From Nocardioides flavescens (GTDB taxonomy: Bacteria > Actinomycetota > Actinomycetes > Propionibacteriales > Nocardioidaceae): a DNA stretch of 64,000 bases. This document shows positions 36,930-45,683 of this stretch, piece after piece; position 1 is the stretch's first letter; every line of letters starts with the position of its first letter. The notes below the pieces were generated by a model that had not been told where the DNA came from, searched no databases, and worked only from the letters and a program-made list of their open reading frames with translations. The position numbers were made by a program, and so were the translations under genes. The stretch covers positions 1 through 64,000 of the forward strand of contig NZ_WUEK01000017.1 in the NCBI RefSeq assembly GCF_009823805.1, in the 5' to 3' direction.

Positions 36930-37724
36930 CTACCTCCCGCGGAACACCGCCGGCCGCTTCTCCAAGAACGCCGCGACGCCCTCGCGGTGGTCCTCGGACT
37001 GCTGGCACTCGGTGAGCGCGACGACGTTGTCGGCGAGGTGCTGCGCCCTCGGCTTGGTGTACGACGAGTCGAGCAGCGCCTTCACCCGTGTCAGGGCGTA
37101 CGGCGAGCCGGAGGAGACCTGCGCGGCGAGCTCGCGCGCCCGGCCCGTCAGGTCGACGGGCGGCACGACCTCGAGCAGGAAGCCGATGCGCTCGGCCTCG
37201 GCGGCGTCGATGAACTCACCGGTGTAGAGCAGCCGCTTGGCCTGCTGCAAGCCGACGATCTGCGGCAGCAGCCAGGTGCCGGCGCCCGCGTCGGGCACGA
37301 GGCCGCGCTGCACGAAGACCCACGAGAACCGCGCCCGCGGGGTCGCGATGCGGAAGTCGCACATCGTCGCCATCTCGACGCCGAACCCCGCCACCGGGCC
37401 GTCGATCGCCGCGATCGTCGGCTTGGGGCAGTCGGCCCAGAACCACTGCGTGCCGTCGGTGTGGCTGGTGCGCTCGAGCGGGTCGGCGTCGGCGGCGACC
37501 TCGTGGAGCGCGGTGAGGTCGGTGCCGGCGCAGAAGCTGCCCGGCACGCCGGCGAAGACGATCGCCTCCACCTCGGGGTCGGCGCCGTCGCGCAGCACCG
37601 CCTCGCGGACGGCGTCGAGCATCTCGTAGGTCAGCGCGTTGCGGCGTCCGGGACGGTCGAGGGTGATCGTCGCGATCCCGTCGGTGACGTCGTGATGGAC
37701 GTGCTCGGTCAGCTGCTCCCTCAT
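36930..37724 (-). CDS. Enoyl-CoA hydratase/isomerase family protein
   Basis: The 264-residue crotonase-fold enzyme shows TITLDRPGRRNALTYEML, the oxyanion-hole segment GVPGSFCAGTDLTAL and CPKPTIAAIDGPVAGFGVEMATMCDFRIAT. It probably hydrates or isomerises an enoyl-CoA during acyl chain breakdown. The usual catalytic glutamate region reads FVQRGLVPDAGAGTWLLP, where Asp takes the place of one Glu. Its ATG overlaps the stop of the upstream VOC gene. Confidence 0.88.
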   Translation of the reverse strand: MREQLTEHVHHDVTDGIATITLDRPGRRNALTYEMLDAVREAVLRDGADPEVEAIVFAGVPGSFCAGTDLTALHEVAADADPLERTSHTDGTQWFWADCPKPTIAAIDGPVAGFGVEMATMCDFRIATPRARFSWVFVQRGLVPDAGAGTWLLPQIVGLQQAKRLLYTGEFIDAAEAERIGFLLEVVPPVDLTGRARELAAQVSSGSPYALTRVKALLDSSYTKPRAQHLADNVVALTECQQSEDHREGVAAFLEKRPAVFRGR

Positions 37725-38434
37725 GCCTGCCTCCCGACGAAGCGGAACCCGACCCCGCTCAGGGTCACGACGTCGCCCACCCGCTCCGGGTCGGCGGCGG
37801 TCACGTCGACCGCCCGCAGCCCCTCGTCGCCCTCGACGAACGTCACGGTCGTCGGTCCGAGACGCAGCCGGTCGCCGTCCGGGCGTACGTCGAGCAGGTG
37901 CGCCCAGGTCGCGACGACCGACGCGGGGTCGGGCACGGCGACCTCGGCGCCGACCACGTCGGTGGCGACCCCGGTGGCCGCGCGCTCGAAAATCTGGGGC
38001 GCGTAGTGCCAGGAGGCCGGCGGGTCGACCTCGTCGAGCTCGACGAGGGTGCCCATCGCGCGGGGGTGCCACTGCGAGATGCGGCCGGCGCCGAACGACT
38101 CGCCGAAGAGCGGTGCGATGCCGGCCTCGGCGGCCCGGGCGACGACCGCGTCGAGGTCGGGCACCTGCACGTCGAGCAGGTAGCCGCACGCGCCGCGGCG
38201 TCCCAGCAGTCGCTGCGCCGGCGTCGCCGTCTCGGACGGGAGCGGGCTGCAGAGCTCGAGGAAGGTGTCGGCGAACGACACGATCTCGTGCTCGAACCCG
38301 AGCGCCGCCATCTCCTCGGGGTCGCGCGTGCCCTCGGTCGCGCCGAGCGTCGCCCGCACCTCGGCGAGCGCGCTCTCGAGGTCGGGCACGAGCAGCGCGA
38401 CCTGGCGCAGCCGGGGGAGGGGAGGGGCGGTCAC
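37721..38434 (-). CDS. VOC family (glyoxalase-like) protein, copy 2
   Basis: The 237-residue protein is a two-module VOC protein like that at 31410-32159: RLRQVALLVPDLESALAEVR, then GRISQWHPRAMGTLVELDEV and a second half from VVGAEVAVPDPASVVATW. The GTG at 38434 has GGAG at good spacing; alternative starts lie upstream. Co-translation with the enoyl-CoA hydratase suggests a role on an acyl-CoA intermediate, as for methylmalonyl-CoA epimerase relatives, but the reaction is unknown. Confidence 0.75.
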   Translation of the reverse strand: MTAPPLPRLRQVALLVPDLESALAEVRATLGATEGTRDPEEMAALGFEHEIVSFADTFLELCSPLPSETATPAQRLLGRRGACGYLLDVQVPDLDAVVARAAEAGIAPLFGESFGAGRISQWHPRAMGTLVELDEVDPPASWHYAPQIFERAATGVATDVVGAEVAVPDPASVVATWAHLLDVRPDGDRLRLGPTTVTFVEGDEGLRAVDVTAADPERVGDVVTLSGVGFRFVGRQA

Positions 38435-38495
38435 GGCGGCTCCGATCACAGTGCTCGGTCGCAGGGCTGAGGGGTGCCGCGATGCTACGGTGACG

Positions 38496-38514
38496 CCACT
38501 GAAACTACCAGTGG
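38496..38514. promoter_or_regulatory. Palindromic operator in divergent promoter
   Basis: CCACTG-AAACTAC-CAGTGG is a perfect 6-base inverted repeat with a 7-base centre, 25 bases before the nitronate monooxygenase start and upstream of the divergent VOC/enoyl-CoA hydratase operon. AAGTGAC follows at 38517. It fits a dimeric winged-helix regulator such as HxlR. Confidence 0.5.
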
Positions 38515-38538
38515 GCAAGTGACTCCCGGAGGCATCCT

Positions 38539-39474
38539 GTGACCCCTCAGCTCGACGCCCTGCGGCTGCCGGTGGTGGCCGCGCCGATGTTCCTGGTCTC
38601 GGGCCCCGAGCTCGTGGTCGCGGCGGCCCGCGCCGGCATCGTGGGGTCGTTCCCGGCGCCCAACTGCCGCACGGTCGACGAGCTCGACGCGTGGATGGCG
38701 CGCATCGCCCGCGACGTCGAGGGCGCCCGCGGCACCTGGGCGGTCAACCTCGTCACCCACCGCACCAATGCCCGTCTCGCCGACGACCTCGAGGTCGTCG
38801 CCGCCCACCGCCCGCCGGTGGTCATCACCGCCCTCGGCTCGCCCAAGCCGGTGATGGAGACGGTCCACGGCTACGGCGGGCTCGTCATCGCCGACGTCAC
38901 GACCCTCGCGCTCGCCGACAAGGCCGTGGCCGCCGGCGTCGACGGCCTGGCCTGCGTGTCGGCCGGCGCGGGCGGGCACACCGGCCACCTCTCGCCGTTC
39001 GCGTTCGTCTCCGCGGTGCGGGAGTCCTTCGGCGGCATCGTGACGATCGGCGGGGCGATCACCGACGGCCACGGCGTCGCGGGCGCGGTCGCCGCCGGTG
39101 CCGACCTCGTCTACGTCGGCACCCGCTTCCTCGCGACCACCGAGAGCACCGCGGACGCGGCGTACAAGCAGATGGTCGTCGACCACGGCCCCGCCGACCT
39201 CGTCGTCAGCTCCGCGGTCACCGGCACCGACGCCTCCTGGCTGCGCCCCAGCCTCGCCGCCAACGGCTACGACCCCGACACCGCCGAGCCCCCCGCCCAG
39301 CGCGAGTACGCCTCCGGCGAGTCCGCCCAGCGCCGCTGGAAGGACATCTGGGCCGCCGGCCAGGGCCTGCAGACCATCCGCGCCGTCGAGCCCGTCGCCG
39401 ACGTCGTCGACCGCATGGAGCGGGAGTACGTCGAGGCCGCCCAGCGGCTGGCCTCGCGCGTCAACGGTGGTTGA
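38539..39474 (+). CDS. Nitronate monooxygenase / FMN-dependent NMO family
   Basis: The 311-residue TIM-barrel flavoprotein shows PVVAAPMFLVSGPELVVAAA, FMN-binding CVSAGAGGHTGH, TIGGAITDGHGVAGAVAAGA and YVGTRFLATTES. Enzymes of this family oxidise nitronates or act as enoyl-ACP-reductase-like enzymes; within an acyl-CoA cluster the true substrate is uncertain. GGAGG precedes the GTG start. The last two residues and the stop codon are supplied by the dispersed repeat at 39466. Confidence 0.85.
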   Translation: MTPQLDALRLPVVAAPMFLVSGPELVVAAARAGIVGSFPAPNCRTVDELDAWMARIARDVEGARGTWAVNLVTHRTNARLADDLEVVAAHRPPVVITALGSPKPVMETVHGYGGLVIADVTTLALADKAVAAGVDGLACVSAGAGGHTGHLSPFAFVSAVRESFGGIVTIGGAITDGHGVAGAVAAGADLVYVGTRFLATTESTADAAYKQMVVDHGPADLVVSSAVTGTDASWLRPSLAANGYDPDTAEPPAQREYASGESAQRRWKDIWAAGQGLQTIRAVEPVADVVDRMEREYVEAAQRLASRVNGG

Positions 39475-39632
39475 GGAGGCCCGCTAGGGACGCCGATCCC
39501 GGTGGTTGATGAGGCCGGCTACGGCCGGCTGGAACCACGCTGGCCGAGGGTGGTTTCGAGACAGGACTTCGTCCTTCCTCAACCACCGGACCGGTGGTTG
39601 AGGAGGCCCGTTAGGGCCGTCTCGAAACCACG
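39466..39632. repeat. Cluster of four dispersed inverted repeats
   Basis: A half copy (39466-39490), a diverged copy (39501-39538), a type B copy with GACTTCGTCC centre (39549-39588) and a type A copy with CCCGTTAGGGC centre (39593-39632) follow one another. All have GGTGGTT and AACCAC arms. The first overlaps the 3' end of the nitronate monooxygenase gene. Confidence 0.85.
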
Positions 39633-39715
39633 CGCGCGCCGTTGAGCGGCGGGCGGGTATCGATCGTGCAGGTGGGCCGCTTGCTGAGGTGACCGGGTTC
39701 CGACACGATGCCCCG

Positions 39716-40417
39716 ATGGGGAGAGCACGTCGGGCGTTGATGGTGTTCGGACTGACGGCCGGTCTGTCGGCGTCGGCGAGCGGAACGGCTTTCGCGGGCG
39801 ACCACCCCACCGAGGACACCAGCAGCGCGGTTCGATCCGTCAGCGTGAGCGACTATTCGCAACAGCAGCTCGGGCCCCGTTGTCGCACGAGCACCAGCAC
39901 CGATGCGACCGGAGCCGAGGTGACGACGGTGCGATGCGGCCGGGAGCAGTACTCCACTCTGGAGTACGAGATCCCCGTCCCGGCCAGGTCCATCAACCCT
40001 GCGGCCTCCGTGGCGGTCGAAGCCCTCGACGAAGGGAACAGCGCCCAGCACGAGGTGTTGCTCTACCGTCCGAAGGCCAACAGGGTCGTCGTGGCGATCT
40101 CGTTCGCCGGCCGAGGACGATGGACGATCGCTGGAACGATCGACCTGTCCTACGACGTGCCGACCACGAAGGACAGCCGCCCGTGCGTGACTGACGGCGA
40201 ATGGGCTCGCGTCAGCGTCTTCGACGGGGGCACCGGCGGCAACCTGCAACAGGTGAACGACATCTTCGACACGGAGGGCGAGCAGACGGTTCTCAGCAAG
40301 GACTACGACGGGTTCCGCTTCCAGGTCCGCTCGTACAAACGTTGCGATTCGAGCCGCGTCCGCAAGGTGACCTTCCACCAGTTCAACAGGGGTGCCTGGT
40401 TCTCGTACTGGGGCTGA
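39716..40417 (+). CDS. Secreted protein of unknown function
   Basis: The 233-residue protein has a typical signal peptide (MGRARRALMVFGLTAGLSAS..., predicted cleavage after AFA near residue 27). Two or more cysteine pairs are possible (CRTS, RCGRE, RPCVTDGE, KRCDSS). The C-terminus ends in GAWFSYWG. No family is recognised. Codon usage is less G/C-biased than in neighbouring enzymes, suggesting a more recent arrival. It is preceded by the repeat cluster. Confidence 0.7.
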   Translation: MGRARRALMVFGLTAGLSASASGTAFAGDHPTEDTSSAVRSVSVSDYSQQQLGPRCRTSTSTDATGAEVTTVRCGREQYSTLEYEIPVPARSINPAASVAVEALDEGNSAQHEVLLYRPKANRVVVAISFAGRGRWTIAGTIDLSYDVPTTKDSRPCVTDGEWARVSVFDGGTGGNLQQVNDIFDTEGEQTVLSKDYDGFRFQVRSYKRCDSSRVRKVTFHQFNRGAWFSYWG

Positions 40418-40466
40418 CGCGCATCCCGTTGCGAGACCGACAGTGACTACTCGTCCGCGAGCGCTG

Positions 40467-40742
40467 TCAGAGCCAGTTCTCGCCGAGGAAGTCGCGCGCG
40501 CAATAGGGACTGAAGCCGGCAGCCCGGAGCTCGTCGAAGGAAGGTGGCGAGGTCGCACCGGCTCGTTCGAAGCCCACGTCATCGCACCCCCACTGGTTCG
40601 GAGAGGGGGGCACGTACCCCTCCGAGCGGGCCCACCAAGCGCCTGAGGCGAGCCCGACCGTCAGCAGCGCAAGGACTGCCGCCAACGCCAGACCATGGGC
40701 GGGGGACTGCCTGGGATCACGGCCGACGCCGCGGGACAGCAT
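40467..40742 (-). CDS. Small membrane-anchored protein
   Basis: The 91-residue product has one hydrophobic helix (LALAAVLALLTVGLASGAWW) followed by a short extracytoplasmic domain with two cysteines (WGCDDVG, YCARDFLGENWL). It starts 2 bases after the stop of the upstream hypothetical gene, so the two form an operon. Function is unknown. Confidence 0.55.
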   Translation of the reverse strand: MLSRGVGRDPRQSPAHGLALAAVLALLTVGLASGAWWARSEGYVPPSPNQWGCDDVGFERAGATSPPSFDELRAAGFSPYCARDFLGENWL

Positions 40743-40744
40743 CG

Positions 40745-41122
40745 CTAGCGCCAGGTGCGCAGGTAGGACCGGTCGATGGGCAGCTTTCGACGCAGAGGAC
40801 CGAGGGCGGCGTAGAGATCTTCTTTCACGTAACCGTGAATGGCCCCCCACTCACCGCTGCCCAGTGAGTCGGTGAGCATCACCTCGAGCGAAGCGAAAGC
40901 CCGGGTCCAGTCGCGACGGGTTTGAGTCTCACCACGCCAGATCGACTCAGAGATGCGCTCGCCCTGCTTGTGCAGGTCGTCGACGTCCCGGAAGCCCAGC
41001 ACCTGGGCCATCGCGTCCCCGCAGGACGCAGGGCCTCCCCAGTCGCCCAGACCGATGCTGAGCATCGAACGTTCCAACTCCGTCAGATCGACGGCCACTG
41101 CTCGATCGGTCGATTCGGCCAC
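40745..41122 (-). CDS. Hypothetical protein
   Basis: The 125-residue protein starts with GTG and is predicted to be mostly helical (ELERSMLSIGLGDWGGPASC..., RDWTRAFASLEVMLTDSLGSG). It resembles small proteins of polymorphic-toxin or immunity neighbourhoods only in general character; no family is recognised. It precedes the small membrane protein by two bases. Confidence 0.5.
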   Translation of the reverse strand: MAESTDRAVAVDLTELERSMLSIGLGDWGGPASCGDAMAQVLGFRDVDDLHKQGERISESIWRGETQTRRDWTRAFASLEVMLTDSLGSGEWGAIHGYVKEDLYAALGPLRRKLPIDRSYLRTWR

Positions 41123-41198
41123 GCATGCAGCGTGGCGCCGGATCCACCGCGGCGGTAGTCAGTTGGCGCTCCGTAGTGCTTTGCCGCTGCCGGTCCTG

Positions 41199-41285
41199 TG
41201 GCTGAGGAGGTCCGCCAGGATCGTCTCCAGACCACGTCCGCCGAAGGTGGTTTCGAGACGGGACTTCGTCCTTCCTCAACCAGCA
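41199..41285. repeat. Diverged dispersed repeats supplying a stop codon
   Basis: A diverged type A copy (41199-41240; CTGAGGAGG to CTCCAGACCACG) is followed by a type B copy (41246-41285; GGTGGTTTCGAGACGGGACTTCGTCC to CTCAACCAGC). The end of the second supplies the TGA stop of the leftward acyl-CoA synthetase gene. Confidence 0.75.
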
Positions 41286-42850
41286 GTGATCGTGCCGCCG
41301 TACGCCGCCTGCAGCCGCTTCTTGTAGATCTTGCCGGCGGCGGAGCGGGGGAGCTCGTCGGTGAAGTCGAGGGTGCGGGGGACCTTGTGGCGCGCGAGCC
41401 GCTCCCGGGCCCACGCCAGCAGCGCCGCCCGCAGCTCGTCCGACGGCGCGACCCCGGGAGCCGGCTGCACCACCGCGACCAGCCGCTGACCGAGCTCCTC
41501 GTCGGGCACCCCGAAGACCGCGACGTCGAGCACGTCGGGGTGCTCGACGAGGGTGTTCTCGGTCTCCTGGGGCGAGATGTTGACGCCGCCGGAGATGACG
41601 AGGTGGTCGACGCGGTCGGTGAGGTAGAGGTAGCCCTCGTCGTCGAGGTGGCCGACGTCGCCGAGCGTGGTCCACCGCGGGTGCAGCGGGTGGCGGCTGC
41701 CGGAGGTCTTCTCGGGCGCCCCGCGGTAGGTGAACGGCTCGAGCACGCCGTCCCCGACCTGCTCGAACCACACCACCCCGTCGACCCCGGCGGGCACCTC
41801 GAGACCTGAGACGGCGTCGCAGACGTGGATGACGCACCCCGGCGCGGCGCGGCCGACCGAGCCCTCGTGGGCGAGCCACTCCGTGGACGAGATGTACGTC
41901 GAGCCGTTGTCCTCGGTGCCGGCGTAGTACTCCCAGATCACCGGGCCCCACCACTCGATCATCGCCCGCTTGACCCCGACGGGGCAGGGCGCGGCGCCGT
42001 GCACGACGTACTCCAGCGACGACACGTCGGCGGCCTCGCGCACCTCGGCGGGCAGGCGCAGCAGCCGCACGAACATCGTGGGCACGACCAGCGCGTGCGT
42101 GGCGGCGTACGTCGAGACGTCGGCCAGCAGCCGCTCGACGTCGAAGCGGGTCGAGAGCACGAGCGTGGCGCCGAGCGCGAGGGTGCCGCCGGCGAACGAC
42201 AGCGGCGCCGCGTGGTGGAGCGGCGCCGGGCTGACGGCGACTGAGGAGGCGGTCATGCCGTAGCTCTGGGCGAGGTAGTCGGCCTGGCGCTGCGCGCCGA
42301 CCGAGACGTCGGTGCCGGGCAGGGAGCGCTCGATCGCCTTGGGCAGGCCGGTGCTGCCGGAGCTGTAGAGCACCCGCACGCCCATCGGCTGGGTGTCGAG
42401 CGGCGTCGGCTCGTGGGCGACAACGGCCTCCTCGTAGGACTCGAACCCGGCCACCGCGCCGCCCACGGCGAGACGCAGGGAGGGCGCCCACGGCTCGCGG
42501 GCGATCTCCTCGGCGCGCGTCCCGACGGCCGCGTCGACGACGAGGGCCGTGGCGCCGCTGTCGCGCAGGACGTGCTCGACCTCGCGCGGGGTGAGGAAGG
42601 TGTTGACCGTGGTGAAGCGCAGCCCCGAGCGCATCGCGGCCCAGTAGACCTCCATGAACCGCACGTGGTTGCCCATCATCAGCGCCACGTCGTCGCCGGG
42701 GCGCAGCCCGGCGGCGTGCCAGAGGCGGGCGAGGCGGGCTGAGCCCTCCTCGAGCTCGCGGTAGGTCAGTGACTCCCCGGTGTCGGAGACGACGACGGCG
42801 AGCCGGTCGGGGTCACCCCCGCCGAGCTGCAGGAAACGAGAGGTGTTCAC
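41276..42850 (-). CDS. AMP-binding acyl-CoA synthetase, copy 2
   Basis: The 524-residue enzyme has YSSGSTGLPKAIER (ATP loop; the usual T/S-rich form), YYAGTEDNGST, TTLGDVGHLDDEGYLYLTDR, DHLVISGGVNISPQE and PRSAAGKIYKKRL with the catalytic lysine. It differs from the other two synthetases and resembles fatty-acid or bile-acid-type CoA ligases. Its GTG start overlaps the stop of HxlR copy 3 (GTGA). The C-terminal AG and stop codon come from the dispersed repeat. Confidence 0.9.
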   Translation of the reverse strand: MNTSRFLQLGGGDPDRLAVVVSDTGESLTYRELEEGSARLARLWHAAGLRPGDDVALMMGNHVRFMEVYWAAMRSGLRFTTVNTFLTPREVEHVLRDSGATALVVDAAVGTRAEEIAREPWAPSLRLAVGGAVAGFESYEEAVVAHEPTPLDTQPMGVRVLYSSGSTGLPKAIERSLPGTDVSVGAQRQADYLAQSYGMTASSVAVSPAPLHHAAPLSFAGGTLALGATLVLSTRFDVERLLADVSTYAATHALVVPTMFVRLLRLPAEVREAADVSSLEYVVHGAAPCPVGVKRAMIEWWGPVIWEYYAGTEDNGSTYISSTEWLAHEGSVGRAAPGCVIHVCDAVSGLEVPAGVDGVVWFEQVGDGVLEPFTYRGAPEKTSGSRHPLHPRWTTLGDVGHLDDEGYLYLTDRVDHLVISGGVNISPQETENTLVEHPDVLDVAVFGVPDEELGQRLVAVVQPAPGVAPSDELRAALLAWARERLARHKVPRTLDFTDELPRSAAGKIYKKRLQAAYGGTITAG

Positions 42851-43803
42851 GGCTCCTCCAGGACGATGTCGCGGGGCCGCAGCGGCACCCGGCAGTGGTC
42901 GCAGGTCAGCTCGCCCTCGAACGCCGCCCCGCAGGCGTGGGTCCACGCCATGACCGGGCCCTCGGCGGCGGTGTACCACCGCTCGGCCCACTGCAGCGCC
43001 AGCGCGACCACGGGGAAGAAGTCGAGGCCCTTGCGGGTCAGGGCGTACTCCACCCGGTGCGGCGCGACCTCGACCTGGCGCAGGATGCCGCGCTCGGTCA
43101 GCGAGGCCAGCCGCTCGGTGAGCAGGCTCGGCGGGGCGCCGAGGAGCTCCTGGAACTCCGAGAACCGGCGCACGCCGCGGAACGCCGCGCCCACGACCGC
43201 CGCCGACCAGCGGTTGCCGAAGACGGCCATCGTGTCGGGGTAGAGCGTCGGGGTCTCGGCGCGCCCGGCGCGCGAGCCGGGGCGCCGGCGGGTGCTCACC
43301 TCGGGCACCGAACGCCGCCAGCCGCCGCTCGGCCCCCACCCGGTGCGCATCGAGGTCGCCGGGGCCGGCTCGCCGCAGGCCGCGCAGCAGAAGAGCGGGG
43401 TCATCTCGCGCCCGCACTGCCGGTGGGGGATCGGCGGCGTGGCGTAGACGTGCTCGGGCACCCAGGTGCGCTCCCAGCCCCACATCGCGACCAGCACCGG
43501 CCACACGCCGCGCCCGCGCCGGGTGAGCACGTACTCCGCGCGCACCGGACGCTCCTGGTAGACGCTGCGCTCGACGAGCCGCTCGGCCACGAGGGTCTCG
43601 AGGCGCCGGGTCAGCACGGCGTTGGAGATCGGCAGGGCGGCTGCGAAGTCGACGTAGCGCGTCGTGCCGGCCATCGCCTGGCGCAGGATCAGCAGCGTCC
43701 ACTCGTCACCGAGCAGGCCGATCGCGCGGGCGAGCGCGTTGGGTCCGTCGGGCTCCAGAGGCGTCGTCTCGACCACCTCGAGGCCGGCTGGCTGACCCGT
43801 CAC
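42847..43803 (-). CDS. Tandem HxlR-type regulator with Cys ribbons, copy 3
   Basis: The 318-residue protein is a close relative of copy 1: ALARAIGLLGDEWTLLILRQ and DTMAVFGNRWSAAVVGAAFRG mark the two winged-helix domains. Ribbons CGREMTPLFCCAACGE and CGAAFEGELTCDHC follow each. The GTG at 43803 is chosen because the longer frame crosses into the divergent promoter. It is translationally coupled to acyl-CoA synthetase copy 2 and divergent from copy 3, and so probably controls both. Confidence 0.88.
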   Translation of the reverse strand: MTGQPAGLEVVETTPLEPDGPNALARAIGLLGDEWTLLILRQAMAGTTRYVDFAAALPISNAVLTRRLETLVAERLVERSVYQERPVRAEYVLTRRGRGVWPVLVAMWGWERTWVPEHVYATPPIPHRQCGREMTPLFCCAACGEPAPATSMRTGWGPSGGWRRSVPEVSTRRRPGSRAGRAETPTLYPDTMAVFGNRWSAAVVGAAFRGVRRFSEFQELLGAPPSLLTERLASLTERGILRQVEVAPHRVEYALTRKGLDFFPVVALALQWAERWYTAAEGPVMAWTHACGAAFEGELTCDHCRVPLRPRDIVLEEP

Positions 43804-43840
43804 GGGGCGAGCATGCCACGGATCCTTGAGGTCGCTCTGT

Positions 43841-43860
43841 TTGTTGCAGTAACGTGCAGC
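43841..43860. promoter_or_regulatory. Candidate HxlR operator
   Basis: TGCA-GTAACG-TGCA, within the interval between HxlR copy 3 and acyl-CoA synthetase copy 3, is a palindrome containing the AGTAAC core seen near the other HxlR-linked promoters. Confidence 0.4.
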
Positions 43861-43895
43861 ACACCGGCAGCACAGACCCACCGGCTGGAGGGCAG

Positions 43896-45683
43896 ATGAG
43901 CAGCGAGGCTCGAGCAGAGCGCCACGACCTGCACCCGCGCGAGCGCGTCGAGGACTTCCTCGAGCGCGGCTGGTGGACCGACGAGACGATCGACGCGGTG
44001 TTCCGCGAGACGGCCCGCGAGCGCGGCGACGCTCTCGCGATCGTCGACCCGGCCAACCGCGTCGACCTGCTCGGCTCCGAGCCGCGTCGGCTCACCTGGA
44101 CCGAGGTCGACTCCGAGGTCACCCACCTCGCCGCGCGGCTGCTCGAGCTCGGTGTCGGGCCCGGCGACCTGGTCGGCGTGCAGCTGCCCAACACGATCGA
44201 GCTCGCCGAGCTCTACCTCGCCGCGTGGACGATCGGTGCGGGCGTCTCGCCGATGGCGATGCAGTACCGCGAGCACGAGCTCGAGACCATGGCCGGCACC
44301 GCCGACTTCGACGTGTTCGTGACCTGCCAGCGCTTCGGCGACCGGAGCCCTGCGGCAGCCGCGGTCGAGATGCTCGACCGCCTGCCGTCCGTACGCCGCG
44401 TCCTCACCCTCGGCGCGGCCGAGGAGGCGGGCGGGTCTGGTCTGGGGGCGGACCTGGTGCAGCACCTCGTGCCCGGCCCGGCCACGGCGGACGACGTACG
44501 CGCGGTCGAGGACCACCGGGCCGCGCACCCGGTCGACCCCAACGGCCTGGTCACGGTCTGCTGGACCTCGGGTACGGAGAGCAAGCCGACGGGCGTCAAG
44601 CGCGCGCACTACGACTGGCTGTCCTTCGCCTGGTCGACGATCGACGCGCCGCGGCTGGTGGCCGACGACGTGATGCTCAACCCGTTCCCGATGATCAACA
44701 TGGCGGGCATCAACGGGATGTTCCTGCCGTGGCTGCGGGTCGGCTGCGTGCTGGTGCAGCACCACCCGTTCGACGGTCCGACGTTCTTCGGCCAGATCGC
44801 GCGCGAGGGCGTGACCTACACGGTGGCGCCGCCCGCGCTGCTGTGGGGGCTGCTGCACGACGAGGCGACACTGGCGCGCATCGACCTGTCGACGATCACG
44901 CGGATGGGGTCGGGCTCGGCGCCGCTGCAGCCGGCGATGGTGCGCGGCTGGCAGGAGCGCCACGGCATCGGGATCATCAACTTCTTCGGCTCCAACGAGG
45001 GCATGGGGCTGATGTCGAGCGTCGAGGACTTCCCCGACCCCGACCGTCGCGCGCAGTACTTCCCGCGCTACGGCACCCCCGGCGTCACGTGGTCCTCGCG
45101 GGTCTCGGAGTGGTACCGCCTCAAGCTCGTCGACCTCGCCACCGGCGAGACGATCGAGGAGCCCGGCCGCCCCGGCGAGCTGCACATCTGGGGCCCGCAG
45201 CTGTTCGCCGGCTACGTCCACGGCGACCAGCTGGGCGACCCGCTCGACGCGGAGGGGTTCCTGCGCACCGGCGACATCTTCGAGATCGCCGGCGAGCGGG
45301 GGGAGTACCTCCACCACGTCGACCGCGCCAAGGACCTCGTCATCCGCGGCGGCATGAACATCGCGCCCGCGGAGCTCGAGGCGCTCATCACCGAGCACCC
45401 GGCGGTGCTCGAGGCGAGCGTCGTCGGCCAGCCCGACGAGGTGCTGGGGGAGCGGGTGGCGGCGGTCGTCGTCGTCCGCCCGGGCTCGACGCTCACCCTC
45501 GACGAGCTGGTCGCGCACCTGCGCTCGCTCAAGATCGCCTCCTACAAGCTGCCCGAGCGGCTCGAGGTCGTCGACGCCCTGCCCCGCAACCCCGTCGGCA
45601 AGGTGCTCAAGCGCGAGCTGCGGGAGCGGCTGCGCGCAGAGTCTCGCTCCACCACTGATGACAAGGAGACCGCCGATGTCTGA
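43896..45683 (+). CDS. AMP-binding acyl-CoA synthetase, copy 3
   Basis: The 595-residue enzyme matches copy 1 in motif order: CWTSGTESKPTGVKR, NFFGSNEGMG, GFLRTGDIFEI, VDRAKDLVIRGGMNIAPAE and NPVGKVLKREL. The ATG at 43896 follows GGAGGG. Its 3' end overlaps the thiolase start by 8 bases, so the acid it activates is probably processed by the following thiolase, DapB-like and SDR genes. Confidence 0.9.
   Translation: MSSEARAERHDLHPRERVEDFLERGWWTDETIDAVFRETARERGDALAIVDPANRVDLLGSEPRRLTWTEVDSEVTHLAARLLELGVGPGDLVGVQLPNTIELAELYLAAWTIGAGVSPMAMQYREHELETMAGTADFDVFVTCQRFGDRSPAAAAVEMLDRLPSVRRVLTLGAAEEAGGSGLGADLVQHLVPGPATADDVRAVEDHRAAHPVDPNGLVTVCWTSGTESKPTGVKRAHYDWLSFAWSTIDAPRLVADDVMLNPFPMINMAGINGMFLPWLRVGCVLVQHHPFDGPTFFGQIAREGVTYTVAPPALLWGLLHDEATLARIDLSTITRMGSGSAPLQPAMVRGWQERHGIGIINFFGSNEGMGLMSSVEDFPDPDRRAQYFPRYGTPGVTWSSRVSEWYRLKLVDLATGETIEEPGRPGELHIWGPQLFAGYVHGDQLGDPLDAEGFLRTGDIFEIAGERGEYLHHVDRAKDLVIRGGMNIAPAELEALITEHPAVLEASVVGQPDEVLGERVAAVVVVRPGSTLTLDELVAHLRSLKIASYKLPERLEVVDALPRNPVGKVLKRELRERLRAESRSTTDDKETADV

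Noticed and set aside
39466..39632. Insertion sequence
   Set aside because: The repeats contain no transposase frame and no target-site duplication. They are better described as dispersed inverted repeats.
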